A stretch of DNA of 41,508 bases. It comes from Opitutia bacterium. GTDB lineage: Bacteria; Verrucomicrobiota; Verrucomicrobiia; Opitutales; UBA953. Shown piece by piece: positions 11,826-20,505 of the stretch. Both the position numbers and the translations under genes were made by a program. The number at the start of each line of letters is the position of its first letter. Positions within the stretch are counted from its first letter, which is position 1. The notes beneath the pieces are model-generated. The model saw only the letters and a list, made by a program, of their open reading frames with translations. It was not told the DNA's origin and made no database searches. Location: the NCBI GenBank assembly GCA_003569245.1, contig BGOM01000002.1, positions 135,001-176,508 of the forward strand, given 5' to 3'.

Positions 11826-12317
11826 CTACTGCTTCTTCGCGGGCTCGCCGGCTTCCTTCGCTTCCTTGGCTTCGAGGCGGACGCGCATCGCTTCGGCGCG
11901 CGCCGTCGCTTCCTCGGCATGGCGCACGGCTTCCGTGAGCTTGGCTACGATCTGCTTCTCGCGCTCCTGTAAGGTGGCGAGGCGAGCATCGCGCGCCTTC
12001 ACGGCGTCTTCCCAGCCGCGCAGGGCCTTCTGCCAGTCCTGCGTGCGGGCGACGAAGTCGGCGGCCTGCCGGCGGATCTCCGCCTCCGCTTCGGCGCGTT
12101 GCGTCCGCGTGCGGTCGAGCTGTTGGCGGAGTTCGGCCAGGTCCTGCTTCAGGCCTTCGCCCTCGGCCCGCGCCGATGCGAGGTCGGCGGTGAGCCGCGC
12201 GCGGGTGGTGCTTTCCGCGGCGTAGTCCGCGCGTAGCCCGAGGTCCCGGCGCCACTGCCAGCCGGCGACGGCGACGAGCAGGCCGATCAGGACGAACTGG
12301 AGGGCGCGCAGGCTCAT
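11826..12317 (-). CDS. Membrane-anchored coiled-coil protein
   Basis: This 163-residue protein has one N-terminal membrane helix (LQFVLIGLLVAVAGW) followed by about 130 residues of charged heptad-rich sequence (ADLASARAEGEGLKQDLAEL and on), so it is predicted to be a long coiled coil, probably in the periplasm. No known domain is recognisable. It is the last gene of the iron-uptake operon; its ATG overlaps the exbD stop by four bases, so it is translationally coupled. A role in spacing or stabilising the TonB-ExbBD complex is possible but is only inference from context. Confidence 0.75.
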   Translation of the reverse strand: MSLRALQFVLIGLLVAVAGWQWRRDLGLRADYAAESTTRARLTADLASARAEGEGLKQDLAELRQQLDRTRTQRAEAEAEIRRQAADFVARTQDWQKALRGWEDAVKARDARLATLQEREKQIVAKLTEAVRHAEEATARAEAMRVRLEAKEAKEAGEPAKKQ

Positions 12318-12739
12318 CGGCTCTCGGCGGGTTCGGCGGCGAAGCGCACCTCGGTGATGCCGGCTTCGCCGACGGCCTCGAGGGCGCGGGTCATCGCGGC
12401 GAACGGCGTGCGCGCGTCGCCCTGCACGAGCGCGGGCCGGCCGGGCGCGGCGGCCGCGCGGCGGCGCAGCTCGGCGACGAGTTCGTTGCGGCCGAGGGCG
12501 CGGCCGTCGAGCGAGAGGGTGCCGGCGGCGTCCACCGCGACCACGAGGTTGCGCTCGGCCGAGGCCGTGGCCGCGGCCGACGTGGGCAGGCGCACCGGCG
12601 CGAGCGCCTGGCTCTGCGTGAGGCCGAGGGTCGCCAGGATGAAGGTGGCGAGCAGGAAGAACATGATGTCGATGAGCGGCACGACCTCGATGCGCGCGCC
12701 CGTCTCCTCTTCCGGCGGCCGGCGAAGGCGGACGGCCAT
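12314..12739 (-). CDS. exbD: ExbD/TolR-family protein of the TonB operon
   Basis: This 141-residue protein has the membrane helix IEVVPLIDIMFFLLATFIL, including the conserved Asp of the proton path (PLIDIM), followed by a periplasmic domain ending PFAAMTRALEAVGEAGITEV. It lies one base after the exbB stop and overlaps the following coiled-coil gene. With exbB and tonB next to it, the assignment to a TonB-energising complex is well supported. Confidence 0.88.
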   Translation of the reverse strand: MAVRLRRPPEEETGARIEVVPLIDIMFFLLATFILATLGLTQSQALAPVRLPTSAAATASAERNLVVAVDAAGTLSLDGRALGRNELVAELRRRAAAAPGRPALVQGDARTPFAAMTRALEAVGEAGITEVRFAAEPAESR

Positions 12740-12740
12740 C

Positions 12741-13412
12741 TCAGCGGGCCCGCCCGGCGGCGGTCTCGGGTTGGAATTCGCCCACCGGCTGGCCGGCGGC
12801 GGCCGCGGCCTTGAGCGCGACCTCGGCCTGGTTGACGGCCTGCTCCAGGTCGTGGCGCAGCGCCTGGACCCGGCGATGGAAATAGTTGTGCGGGATCAGG
12901 CAGACGATCGCGATGCCGAGGCCCGCCGCCGTCGCGATCAGGGCCTCGCCCACGCCGCCGCTGACCTTGGCCACCGCGAGCTGCTCCGACCCGATGAACT
13001 GGAAGCTGCCCATGATGCCGATGACCGTGCCTAGCAGGCCGAGGAGCGGGGCGAGGGTCACGATCGTGCTCAGCAGCCACTGGCGGGCGCCGGCTTCCTC
13101 GAGGGTTTCCTCGGCGCTCAGCTGCATGGCCGTCACCGGTTCGGCGCGGCTGTTCCCGAGTCCTGCGCGTAGCGCGACGAGGAACGGCGAGGTGGCGTCC
13201 CGCGTCCGTTCCCAGACGGGGCCGAAGCGTCCGAGCCGGATGTCCCCGAGGGCTTCGGCGAAGACCGGCTCGGCCCGGAGCCGCCGCACCTTGCGCCAAT
13301 AGAGGACGCGCTCCGCCACGGTCGCGAGGGCGACGACGAGGCAGGCGAGGATCGGCCACATGATGGGGCCGCCCTTGAGGAAGGTCTCGACGACGATGTT
13401 GGCGAGGGGCAT
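12741..13412 (-). CDS. exbB: ExbB/TolQ-family proton channel of the TonB operon
   Basis: This 223-residue protein starts at ATG 13412 (MPLANIVVETFLKGG); the longer in-frame ORF upstream overlaps tonB and is rejected. It has an N-terminal helix (MWPILACLVVALATVAERVL) and the two-helix ExbB core (TIVTLAPLLGLLGTVIGIMG and GEALIATAAGLGIAIVCLIP). Together with ExbD it forms the proton-motive-force-driven motor for TonB. The gap to the tonB stop is two bases. Confidence 0.9.
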   Translation of the reverse strand: MPLANIVVETFLKGGPIMWPILACLVVALATVAERVLYWRKVRRLRAEPVFAEALGDIRLGRFGPVWERTRDATSPFLVALRAGLGNSRAEPVTAMQLSAEETLEEAGARQWLLSTIVTLAPLLGLLGTVIGIMGSFQFIGSEQLAVAKVSGGVGEALIATAAGLGIAIVCLIPHNYFHRRVQALRHDLEQAVNQAEVALKAAAAAGQPVGEFQPETAAGRAR

Positions 13413-13414
13413 GG

Positions 13415-14068
13415 TCACTGGAGTTGGAAATGGATGGAGATCTCGTAGAGGCGCGCGTCGCCGGCCGGGAATTCCCAGCGGCGGAGGATGGTCTCGGTGG
13501 CGGCTTCGTCCAGCCGCGCGCAGCCGGAGGAGCCGACCGCGCGCGCCCGGCGCACGAGCCCGTTCTCGCCGACCTCGAACTCGACGCGCACGACACCGCT
13601 TTCCCGGCGGCGGAGGCATTCGTAGGGGTACTCGGGCCAGGGCTGGCGTCCGGCCATCTGGGCGCCGTCGAGCACGATGGGTCCGGTCGCCACGGTGCGG
13701 GTGGCTCCGCGGGTTGCCGCCGGGACGGTGGCGACGGGCGTCCGGCGCACCGGCGCGGCCGGCACGGTCGGCAGGTTCGGCAGACGGAGGTCAGGTAGAG
13801 AGGTGATCGGCGCGAGCGGGGCGGGCGCCAGCGCGGCGTCCGGCGCCGCGGCGGCCTCGGGGGAAGCGGCGGGCGCGGTGCGCAGGCGGGTAGGGTCGAG
13901 TTTCACCAGGGCCGGCTTGGGGCGCGTGGCCGCGGGCGCCGGCGTCTCGACCCGGGGCGGCGTGCGCGTCAGGCCGGCGACCGACACCGCCAGGGCCACG
14001 ACCGCCACCGCCGCGACGACGAAGTCGGCGAGACGGGCGGGGTCAGGTGAGGCGGTGGTGGCGCGCAT
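13415..14068 (-). CDS. tonB: TonB-family energy transducer
   Basis: This 217-residue protein has the TonB layout: N-terminal membrane helix (ADFVVAAVAVVALAVSVAGL), a Pro/Ala-rich periplasmic spacer (about residues 38-115) and a C-terminal TonB domain with WPEYPYECLRRRESGVVRVE, FEVGENGLV and LDEAATETILRRWEF. It transmits energy from ExbB-ExbD to outer-membrane receptors. It is 57 bp downstream of the receptor gene and directly followed by exbB. Confidence 0.9.
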   Translation of the reverse strand: MRATTASPDPARLADFVVAAVAVVALAVSVAGLTRTPPRVETPAPAATRPKPALVKLDPTRLRTAPAASPEAAAAPDAALAPAPLAPITSLPDLRLPNLPTVPAAPVRRTPVATVPAATRGATRTVATGPIVLDGAQMAGRQPWPEYPYECLRRRESGVVRVEFEVGENGLVRRARAVGSSGCARLDEAATETILRRWEFPAGDARLYEISIHFQLQ

Positions 14069-14125
14069 GGGCGTCAGGGTGGGACGATGCGACGGCGTTC
14101 CGGGGGTGGCAAGCCGGGTCCGGCG

Positions 14126-16359
14126 TCAGAAGGCGAGCTCGCCCCCGAGGAAGAGGGTCCGCGGGGCGTTCGCCCGCGCCCCCAGCGGGGCCCGGCTGAT
14201 GATCGCACGGCGGTCCAGCAGGTTCTGCACGCCTCCGACGACCCGGAAGCTCCGGGTGCATTGCCAGCGGAGGTTCAGGTCGACCGTGAGCAGACCGTCG
14301 ACGCGCCCGTCGATCGCCGAGGGGTCGGCCAAGGCGCCGGTGCCGTCCACGAGCCGCGGGCCGGCATTATAACCGGTCCCCCAGGTCGCCGAGTAGTAGC
14401 TCAGGTCCAGCGAGCCCGCGTAAGGACCGGACTCCAGTCCGGCGCCCGCCGCGAGTTTCCATTCCGGGATGTAAGGGATGTCGTGGCCGTTCTCCGCGCC
14501 GGCGAAGAGGCCCGCGCTGTTGCCCAGCCGGCTGCCGACGATGTCCTTGAAGCGCGCATGCGTCCAGGTGAGGCCCGCGTAGACGGGCGCCTTGTAACCG
14601 CGCTCGCCCCCGGCGAGGTCGTGCCGCAGCAACGCCTCGAGTCCGTAGGAGACCGCGCCGCCGCCGTTGGTCACGGCGAGCAGGCCGCCGCCGGCCACGC
14701 CCACGACCGGGGCGATGAGGTCGTGGAAGTCCGTGTGGAAGGCGACCAGTTCCCAGCTGGTCGCGCCTTTCCGCCCGCGCCAGCCGAGTTCCTTGCCCAG
14801 GCTGCTCTCCGCGGTCGCGCCCGCGGCGTAGCCCGCGGGGTTCGCGGCCGAGCCACCGCGGTAGACGCCGCCGAAGAGCGAGTGCTCCGCGTTCAGCGCG
14901 TAGGTGAAGCCGAGCCCGCCCATCACCATCGCGTTGGTCGTCGGCGCGTAGGCGCCGGCCGCGGACGTGCTGCCCATGTTCAGGTGTTCGTAGCGCAGGC
15001 CGGGCCGGAGGGTGAGCGCCCCGTCCGGATGGCGTCCTCGACGAAGAACGCCGTGGCCACGGTCTCCTGGTAGCCGGCCGACGAGACCGCGCCCGGCGTG
15101 CCGGCGCCGATCACGCCGTCGTCCACGGCGTAGGTGGTGCGCTGGTTCGAGCCGCCGGCGTCGTCGCGGTGGATCCGCAGCCCCGCGGTGAGCTCGTGCC
15201 GGACGGCCCCCGCCTCGAGCCGCTTGGTGACGGCGCCTTGCCAGCCGTAGGCCTCGTGCTGGCGCAGCGCCTTGTTGGTGTAGAAGGAGCCGTCGTTGCC
15301 GGCGACCCGGTCGCCCCGCAGCAACGCCAGCGAAGGCGCGTGGACGAGCGCCTCGCCGATGTTCGAGCGCAGACCGGGCGCGGCGGTGATGCCGTCGAGC
15401 TTGTCCCACATCCGGTCGAAGCGGTTGAAGTAGAGCGCGCTGTCGAGCCGCAGGGACTTGTCCGGTTCGGCGCTCCACTTGAGGTAGGTGCGCCACTGCT
15501 CGGCCACGTGGTGGTCGAAGCGGCTGGACGCGTAACGCCGGTCGGGCTGCGCGCGGAGGTCGGCCTCGCTCAGTCCCGCGTACGATTCGTCGGCGTCGAA
15601 GTCCGTCTGACCGACCTTGAGCTCGAAGCGCTGGCGGAGGCCGCCGGTCGGTTCCCAGGACAGCTTGACCATCGGTTCGGTCAGCGTGTAACCGCTGCGC
15701 CGCCCGACGCCGTCGATCCGCCGGAAGCCGTCGCTGAGCTGGGTGTGCAGCTCGACGAGCGCGCCGACCTTGCCGGTCTCGGTCTGCGCGACGCCGCCGA
15801 GCCAGGTCTGGTTGAAGACGTTGCCGTAACTGCCGGCGGTCAGGCGCGCGAAGAAGCGCCGCTCCTCGGTCGGGATCGGCGTCGACAGGAAGTTCACCAC
15901 GCCGCCGGTGGTGTGCGGTCCGTACATGACCTGGCTCGACCCCTTGAGGAACTCGATCCCCGCCATGCGACCCGACTTCGGCGAGTAGTAGGCGTTCGGG
16001 GCGGAGTAGGGCGAAGGCGCGGTCAGGATGCCGTCCTCCATCAGGGTGACCTTGGCGCTGCGCGTGCCGTCGACCCCGCGGATGGAGATGTTGGGGAAGT
16101 TGCCGAAGCCGTCCTCGTCGCGCACGAAGACCCCGGGTGCCGTCGCGGCGATCTGCTTGAGGTTCGTGTAGCCGCGGGCGCGGAAGTCCTCGCCGGCCAC
16201 CACGGCCGCGGAGCCCGGCAACTCGAACAGGTCGGGCACGATGCCGGTCACGGTCAGCGGCGACAGTTGGGCGGCCTTGGGCGCCGGCGCGGCGGTCGTC
16301 TGCGCCAAAGCGATGCCGTTGGCGGCGATCAGGAGCACAAGGGGGAGGGCGGATTTCAT
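14126..16359 (-). CDS. TonB-dependent outer-membrane receptor, FecA-like, frameshifted as read
   Basis: About 744 residues in two frames. The first part (16359 to about 15030) has a signal peptide (SALPLVLLIAANGIALAQ), a plug domain (TVTGIVPDL, then VTLMEDGILTAPSPYSAPN and GSSQVMYGPHTTGGVVNFLS) and the first barrel strands. The second part (about 15030 to 14126) continues the barrel and ends in the terminal Phe (GELAF) of outer-membrane porins. The plug resembles ferric-citrate-type receptors. The switch lies near 15030, where AFFVEDAI must continue as PDGALTLRPGLRYEHLN, a one-base indel. Both halves are well conserved, so a sequencing indel is as likely as a real lesion. Upstream are Fur-like boxes; downstream tonB, exbB and exbD. 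Confidence 0.85.
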
Positions 16360-16378
16360 GAGCGGGGTTTATTTGATA

Positions 16379-16425
16379 TTGAGACCCACTCTCATCCGTC
16401 AAATGTTATATGAGACTCATTCTCA
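16379..16425. promoter_or_regulatory. Two Fur-like boxes upstream of the TonB-dependent receptor
   Basis: TGAGACTCATTCTCA (16411-16425) is a near-perfect inverted repeat that, read on the minus strand, is TGAGAATGAGTCTCA, close to the classical Fur half-sites (TGAGAATGATTCTCA type). A second, weaker copy, TGAGACCCACTCTCA, is at 16380-16394. The pair sits 20-65 bp before the receptor start in an AT-rich promoter region, as expected for iron-repressed uptake genes. It may also affect the divergent glycosyltransferase gene. Confidence 0.75.
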
Positions 16426-16489
16426 ACTAACTCGCATCAGTTCATAAACAGTTGATGTTTAAGGATATTTATCGGATAAGTCAGGCATC

Positions 16490-17188
16490 GTGTCCTTGTT
16501 GATCGTCATCCCGGTCCGCAATGAGGAGGCCCGCCTAGCCCCCGGTCTCGCCCTGTTGGCCGAACGTCTCCAGGCCTGCGGTTTCGAGGACTACGCCGTG
16601 ATCGTGGCCGACAATGGCTCCACCGACGGCACCGCGGCCCTCGCCCGGGCCAGCGGCGATCCGCGGGTCTCTTACCTGCGCGCCTGCGAGCAGGGCGACA
16701 AAGGAGCGGCCATCGCGGCGGGTTGGGCGGCGGCCTCGCCGGCGGTCTCGGTCCTGGCCTACGTCGACGTGGACATGGCGACGGACCCGGAGGCTTTGGT
16801 CCGCGGGTTCCGCTTGATCGCCGAGGGCCTGGCTGACGTGGTGCTGGGTTCGCGTTGGGATCGCGCCGCCCGCGTCGTCGGTCGTTCCTGGCGCCGAGGT
16901 TTTCTGTCCGCCGGTCTCTCGCTGGCCTGGCGTCTCCTTCCGGCCGGCGTGGTCCGCGACCCGGGCTGCGGGCTCAAACTTTTCCGCCGTTCGACGTGGC
17001 AGGCGCTGCCCCCGGTCGCCGGTGGTTTCGCCTACGGCGCCGAGTGCGCCGAGCTCGCGGCGCGGCGCGGCGCAGCGGTCGCCACGATCCCCGTGAGTTG
17101 GACGGATGATGATGCCGGGCGCATCCGTCTCGGCCGGGCCGCCGGTGACTACGCCCGCGCCTGGGTCCGGCTGCTGGCCGCGCGCTGA
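16490..17188 (+). CDS. Family 2 glycosyltransferase (dolichyl-phosphate glucosyltransferase-like)
   Basis: This 232-residue GT-A enzyme starts at GTG 16490. Motifs are LLIVIPVRNEEARLAPGLAL, the nucleotide-binding VADNGSTDGTAALA, the metal-binding DxD as YVDVDMATDPEAL, VLGSRWDRAAR, and DPGCGLKLFRRS. These are typical of polyprenyl/dolichyl-phosphate sugar transferases. No membrane segment follows the catalytic domain. It is divergent from the iron-uptake operon and upstream of a phosphoesterase gene; the acceptor cannot be read from sequence. Confidence 0.82.
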   Translation: MSLLIVIPVRNEEARLAPGLALLAERLQACGFEDYAVIVADNGSTDGTAALARASGDPRVSYLRACEQGDKGAAIAAGWAAASPAVSVLAYVDVDMATDPEALVRGFRLIAEGLADVVLGSRWDRAARVVGRSWRRGFLSAGLSLAWRLLPAGVVRDPGCGLKLFRRSTWQALPPVAGGFAYGAECAELAARRGAAVATIPVSWTDDDAGRIRLGRAAGDYARAWVRLLAAR

Positions 17189-17243
17189 CCGCCGGGAAAG
17201 GCGTTGAAGCCGCCGGCCTCGACGCTAGTTTCGGCTCACCCCG

Positions 17244-18206
17244 ATGCCGTCCTCGCCGCTCTCCCGCCGCGCCTTCCTCGGTCGCGCCACCGCCTTCGGG
17301 CTGGCCTGCGCCTTGCCGGGCTGCGTGCCGAACCCCGCGGGTCCGCGCGTGCGCTTCGGGGTCATCACCGACGTGCACCAGGACGTGGTGGCCGACGGTC
17401 CGGCGCGGCTGGCGGCCTTCCTCGCCGCGATGCGCGCGGCCGAGGTCGACTTCATCGCGCAGCTGGGCGACTTCTGCGTGCCGCACGCGCGCAACCGCGC
17501 GTTCCTCGAGGTCTGGCGTTCCTGGACGGGCCCGGCCTACCATGTCCTCGGCAACCATGATTTCGACGGCGGGTACCGGCCCGAGCAGGTCCGCGCGTTC
17601 TACGGGATGGCCGCCTCCTACTACCGCTTCGCCGCGGGCGGCGCGGATTTCTTCGTGCTGGATGGCAACGAGCCCGGCGGCAAGGCCAAGGGTTACAAGC
17701 GTTTCATCGGCCCGGCCCAGCTGGCTTGGCTCGAAGCCGGCCTGCGCGCCGCGCGGGGTCCCAAGGTCGTGCTGGTGCACCAGCCGCTCGACGATCCCCA
17801 GGGCGTCGAGAACGGCGCCGAGGTCCGCGCGCTCCTCGAACGCCACGGGGTCGCCGCCTGCCTGAGCGGCCACCTGCACCAGGACTACCTGCGGCCGCTC
17901 GGCGGCGTCGCCCACCTGCAGCTCAACAGCGCCTCCTACCACTGGCTCGGCGAGCCGGCCGCGGCCCGCGAGACGCTCGCCCCCGAGGTCCACCGCGCGC
18001 ACCCTTCGCTGCGCAACGTCGCCCTTTACCGCGACCCGCTCTGGGCGGTGGTGACGCTCGACTTCGCGCGCGCGGAGCTGCGGGTCGAGGGGCGCGCCAG
18101 CGCGTGGATCGGCCCCGAGCCGTGGGCCCGCGGCGCCCCCGCGGCGAACCACCCGCCCGCGGTCGTCCGCCCCGCCATCAGCGATCGTCGCGCCGCCCTC
18201 GGCTGA
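17244..18206 (+). CDS. Secreted calcineurin-like metallophosphoesterase
   Basis: This 320-residue protein has an N-terminal Tat-like signal (LSRRAFLGRATAFG) running into a lipobox-like ALPGC, so it may be a Tat-exported lipoprotein. The metallophosphoesterase motifs are all present in order: ITDVHQD, AQLGDF, VLGNHDFDGG, VLVHQPLDD and SGHLHQDYL. The preferred substrate cannot be read. It follows the glycosyltransferase by 55 bp on the same strand and converges with rnr. Confidence 0.87.
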   Translation: MPSSPLSRRAFLGRATAFGLACALPGCVPNPAGPRVRFGVITDVHQDVVADGPARLAAFLAAMRAAEVDFIAQLGDFCVPHARNRAFLEVWRSWTGPAYHVLGNHDFDGGYRPEQVRAFYGMAASYYRFAAGGADFFVLDGNEPGGKAKGYKRFIGPAQLAWLEAGLRAARGPKVVLVHQPLDDPQGVENGAEVRALLERHGVAACLSGHLHQDYLRPLGGVAHLQLNSASYHWLGEPAAARETLAPEVHRAHPSLRNVALYRDPLWAVVTLDFARAELRVEGRASAWIGPEPWARGAPAANHPPAVVRPAISDRRAALG

Positions 18207-18213
18207 GCGCCGT

Positions 18214-20505
18214 TCAGCGCTGGCCTCGCCGACGTTGGTCGGTCGGCCGGGCGCGCGTCGGGGCCTCCTCGGCCAGCCGGAAGTCGACCTGCCGCTTGTA
18301 GCGGTCCACGCGGTCGACCGTGACCATGATCGTGCCGCCGGCCATGAAGGTCCGGCCGGTGCGGCTGCCGCGCAGCATATTGCCGCGGTCGTTGAGGCGG
18401 TAGTGATCGTCCGTCAGGGTCGACATGTGGACGAGGCCGAAGGCGTTGGAGGCGGTCAGCTCGACCATGAGGCCGTGCGGCTTGATCTCGGTGATGGTGG
18501 CCTCGAAGGGCCGCTTGTCGGGGCGTTCGACCTCGCGCTCGAAGAGCTCGAGCAGCTTGATCTTCACGGAGTCGCGCTCGGCCTCGGCGCTGTTGCGCTC
18601 GGTGATCGAGATGTGCTCGCACGAGCGGGTCAGCTCGCCCAGGCCGGGGGACCGCGGCGGCTCGGCCGGCGCCGAGCGCACGCCCTGCTTGGCGATGAAC
18701 GCGTCGAAGATGCGGTGCTCGAGCAGGTCCGCGTAGCGGCGGATCGGCGAGGTGAAGTGCGAGTAGTGGCGCTTCGCCAGGCCGAAGTGGCCGTCGGGCG
18801 CGGCGCGGTAGCAGGCCTGCTTGAGCGAACGCAGCAGCGCGATGCGGATGGTGTAGCCGTCCTCGCGCGACTTGAGGTCGGCCAGGAGCTTGATCATGTT
18901 CGCGCGCTGGGTGAGGTCGCCCACCTTGAAGCCGTCGCCGGCCAGCTCCTCGCGCAGGGCGTCGAGCTTCTCCGGGTCGGGGTCGTCGTGCACGCGGCAG
19001 ACGTGCGGGATGCGCTCCTTGTCCAGGGCCTTGGCCACGCACTCGTTGGCCAGGAGCATGAACTCCTCGATGAGCTGGTGGGATTCGTCGTGCTGGACGA
19101 TCTCGGTGCGGTCGGCCCAGCCGTCCTTGTCGCAGTAGATCTTGATCTCCTTCATGTCCAGGTCGAGCGACCCGGCCCGGAAACGCTCGGCCCGCAGGAT
19201 CTTCGCGATCTTCCAGAAATCCCCGATCATGCCGCGGACCTCGTCCAACTCGGCATCGGTCAGCTCGGCCAGCGGCCGCCCGGGGGAGCCGGTCTGGTGG
19301 GGCGGCGGCGCCGGCATCGCGCGGAGCGCGGCGTTGTCGTCGCCCTTCATGAACGCGTAGGCCTGCTTGTAGGTGAGGCGCTTGCGGCTGCGGATGACCG
19401 AGTTCGCGAACTCCGTCTTCAGCAGGCGCGCGTCGGGTCCGAACTCGCAGATGACCGATTTCACCAGGCGTTCCTCGGCCTCGACGAGCGAGCACAGGCC
19501 GCTGGAGAGGGCGTGCGGCAGCATCGGGATGACGGTGCCGACGAGGTAGGTGGAGTTGCCGCGCTCGCGGGCCTCGGTGTCGAGGCGCGAGCCCGTCTTC
19601 ACGTAGTGGGAGACGTCCGCGATGTGGATGCCGATGCGCAGGCGGCCTTCCGGCAGGCGCTCGACCGAAAGGGCGTCGTCGAAGTCCTTGGCGTCGTCCG
19701 GGTCGATCGTGATGGTCGGGATGGCCCGGAAATCCTCGCGGCCCTTGCGGTCCGCGGCCTGCACGACCTTGCCGAAGGCGTTGGCCTCGTCCGCGACGGC
19801 GGCGGGGAACTCGGGGTTGAGGTTGTAGCGGCGCAGGATCGCCAGGTACTCCGCCATCGGCGTGTGCGTGACGCCGAGGACCTCGGTGATCGTGCCGGTG
19901 GGGTTCAGGTTGCGGCGCTCCCAGGCGTCGAGCTTGACGACGACCTTGTCGTCGGGCTTGGGCGCGGGCGTCAGGTTGGACCGGGCCGGGTCGCGGACCA
20001 CGATCTCGCGGGAGACGCGGGGGTCGTCGGGGACGACGTACCAGGCGAGGCGCGTGCGCTGCAGCGTGCCGGTGAGCTGGGTCAGCGCGCGCTTGACCAC
20101 GCGGACGACGACGGCGGTGCCCCAGTCCTCGCCCTGGCGGTCGCGGCGGACGGGGTTGAACTTCACCAGCACGCGGTCGCCGTGCAGCGCCACGCCGGTG
20201 TCGCGCGCCTCGATGTGCACCTGCTCCCGCGGTTTCTGCCCCGGCTCGGCGTCGAAGACGACGCGGGCCGAACCGCTCGCGCGGAACAGGATGGTGCCCT
20301 CGGGGAGCGTCTGGCCTTCGGGCAGCATGAGGAGGTCGCGCTTGCGCACGGCGATGGCGCCGGCCTTCAGCAGGCCGGGGATGACCTTGCGCAGGTGGCG
20401 GAGGTCGGCCTTGGTCGCGCCGATGGCGGCGGCGAGGGCCTCCAGACGCATCGGCTGGTAGCCGGGCCGCGCCATGAAGGCCAGCATCGCTTCCTCGGCG
20501 GTCAT
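18214..20505 (-). CDS. rnr: Ribonuclease R
   Basis: This 763-residue RNase II/R family 3'-5' exoribonuclease has an N-terminal winged-helix-like region (MRLEALAAAIGATKADLRHL), cold-shock/OB domains, the RNB catalytic centre with TIDPDDAKDFDDALS, HIADVSHYV and HFTSPIRRYADLLEHR, and a C-terminal S1 domain (ATITEIKPHGLMVEL to MVTVDRVDRYKRQVDF) with a short basic tail. The start is ATG 20505, which overlaps the ppaC stop by four bases; a longer in-frame ORF reaches back inside ppaC and is rejected. RNase R degrades structured RNA and is involved in tmRNA-linked quality control. Confidence 0.93.
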   Translation of the reverse strand: MTAEEAMLAFMARPGYQPMRLEALAAAIGATKADLRHLRKVIPGLLKAGAIAVRKRDLLMLPEGQTLPEGTILFRASGSARVVFDAEPGQKPREQVHIEARDTGVALHGDRVLVKFNPVRRDRQGEDWGTAVVVRVVKRALTQLTGTLQRTRLAWYVVPDDPRVSREIVVRDPARSNLTPAPKPDDKVVVKLDAWERRNLNPTGTITEVLGVTHTPMAEYLAILRRYNLNPEFPAAVADEANAFGKVVQAADRKGREDFRAIPTITIDPDDAKDFDDALSVERLPEGRLRIGIHIADVSHYVKTGSRLDTEARERGNSTYLVGTVIPMLPHALSSGLCSLVEAEERLVKSVICEFGPDARLLKTEFANSVIRSRKRLTYKQAYAFMKGDDNAALRAMPAPPPHQTGSPGRPLAELTDAELDEVRGMIGDFWKIAKILRAERFRAGSLDLDMKEIKIYCDKDGWADRTEIVQHDESHQLIEEFMLLANECVAKALDKERIPHVCRVHDDPDPEKLDALREELAGDGFKVGDLTQRANMIKLLADLKSREDGYTIRIALLRSLKQACYRAAPDGHFGLAKRHYSHFTSPIRRYADLLEHRIFDAFIAKQGVRSAPAEPPRSPGLGELTRSCEHISITERNSAEAERDSVKIKLLELFEREVERPDKRPFEATITEIKPHGLMVELTASNAFGLVHMSTLTDDHYRLNDRGNMLRGSRTGRTFMAGGTIMVTVDRVDRYKRQVDFRLAEEAPTRARPTDQRRRGQR

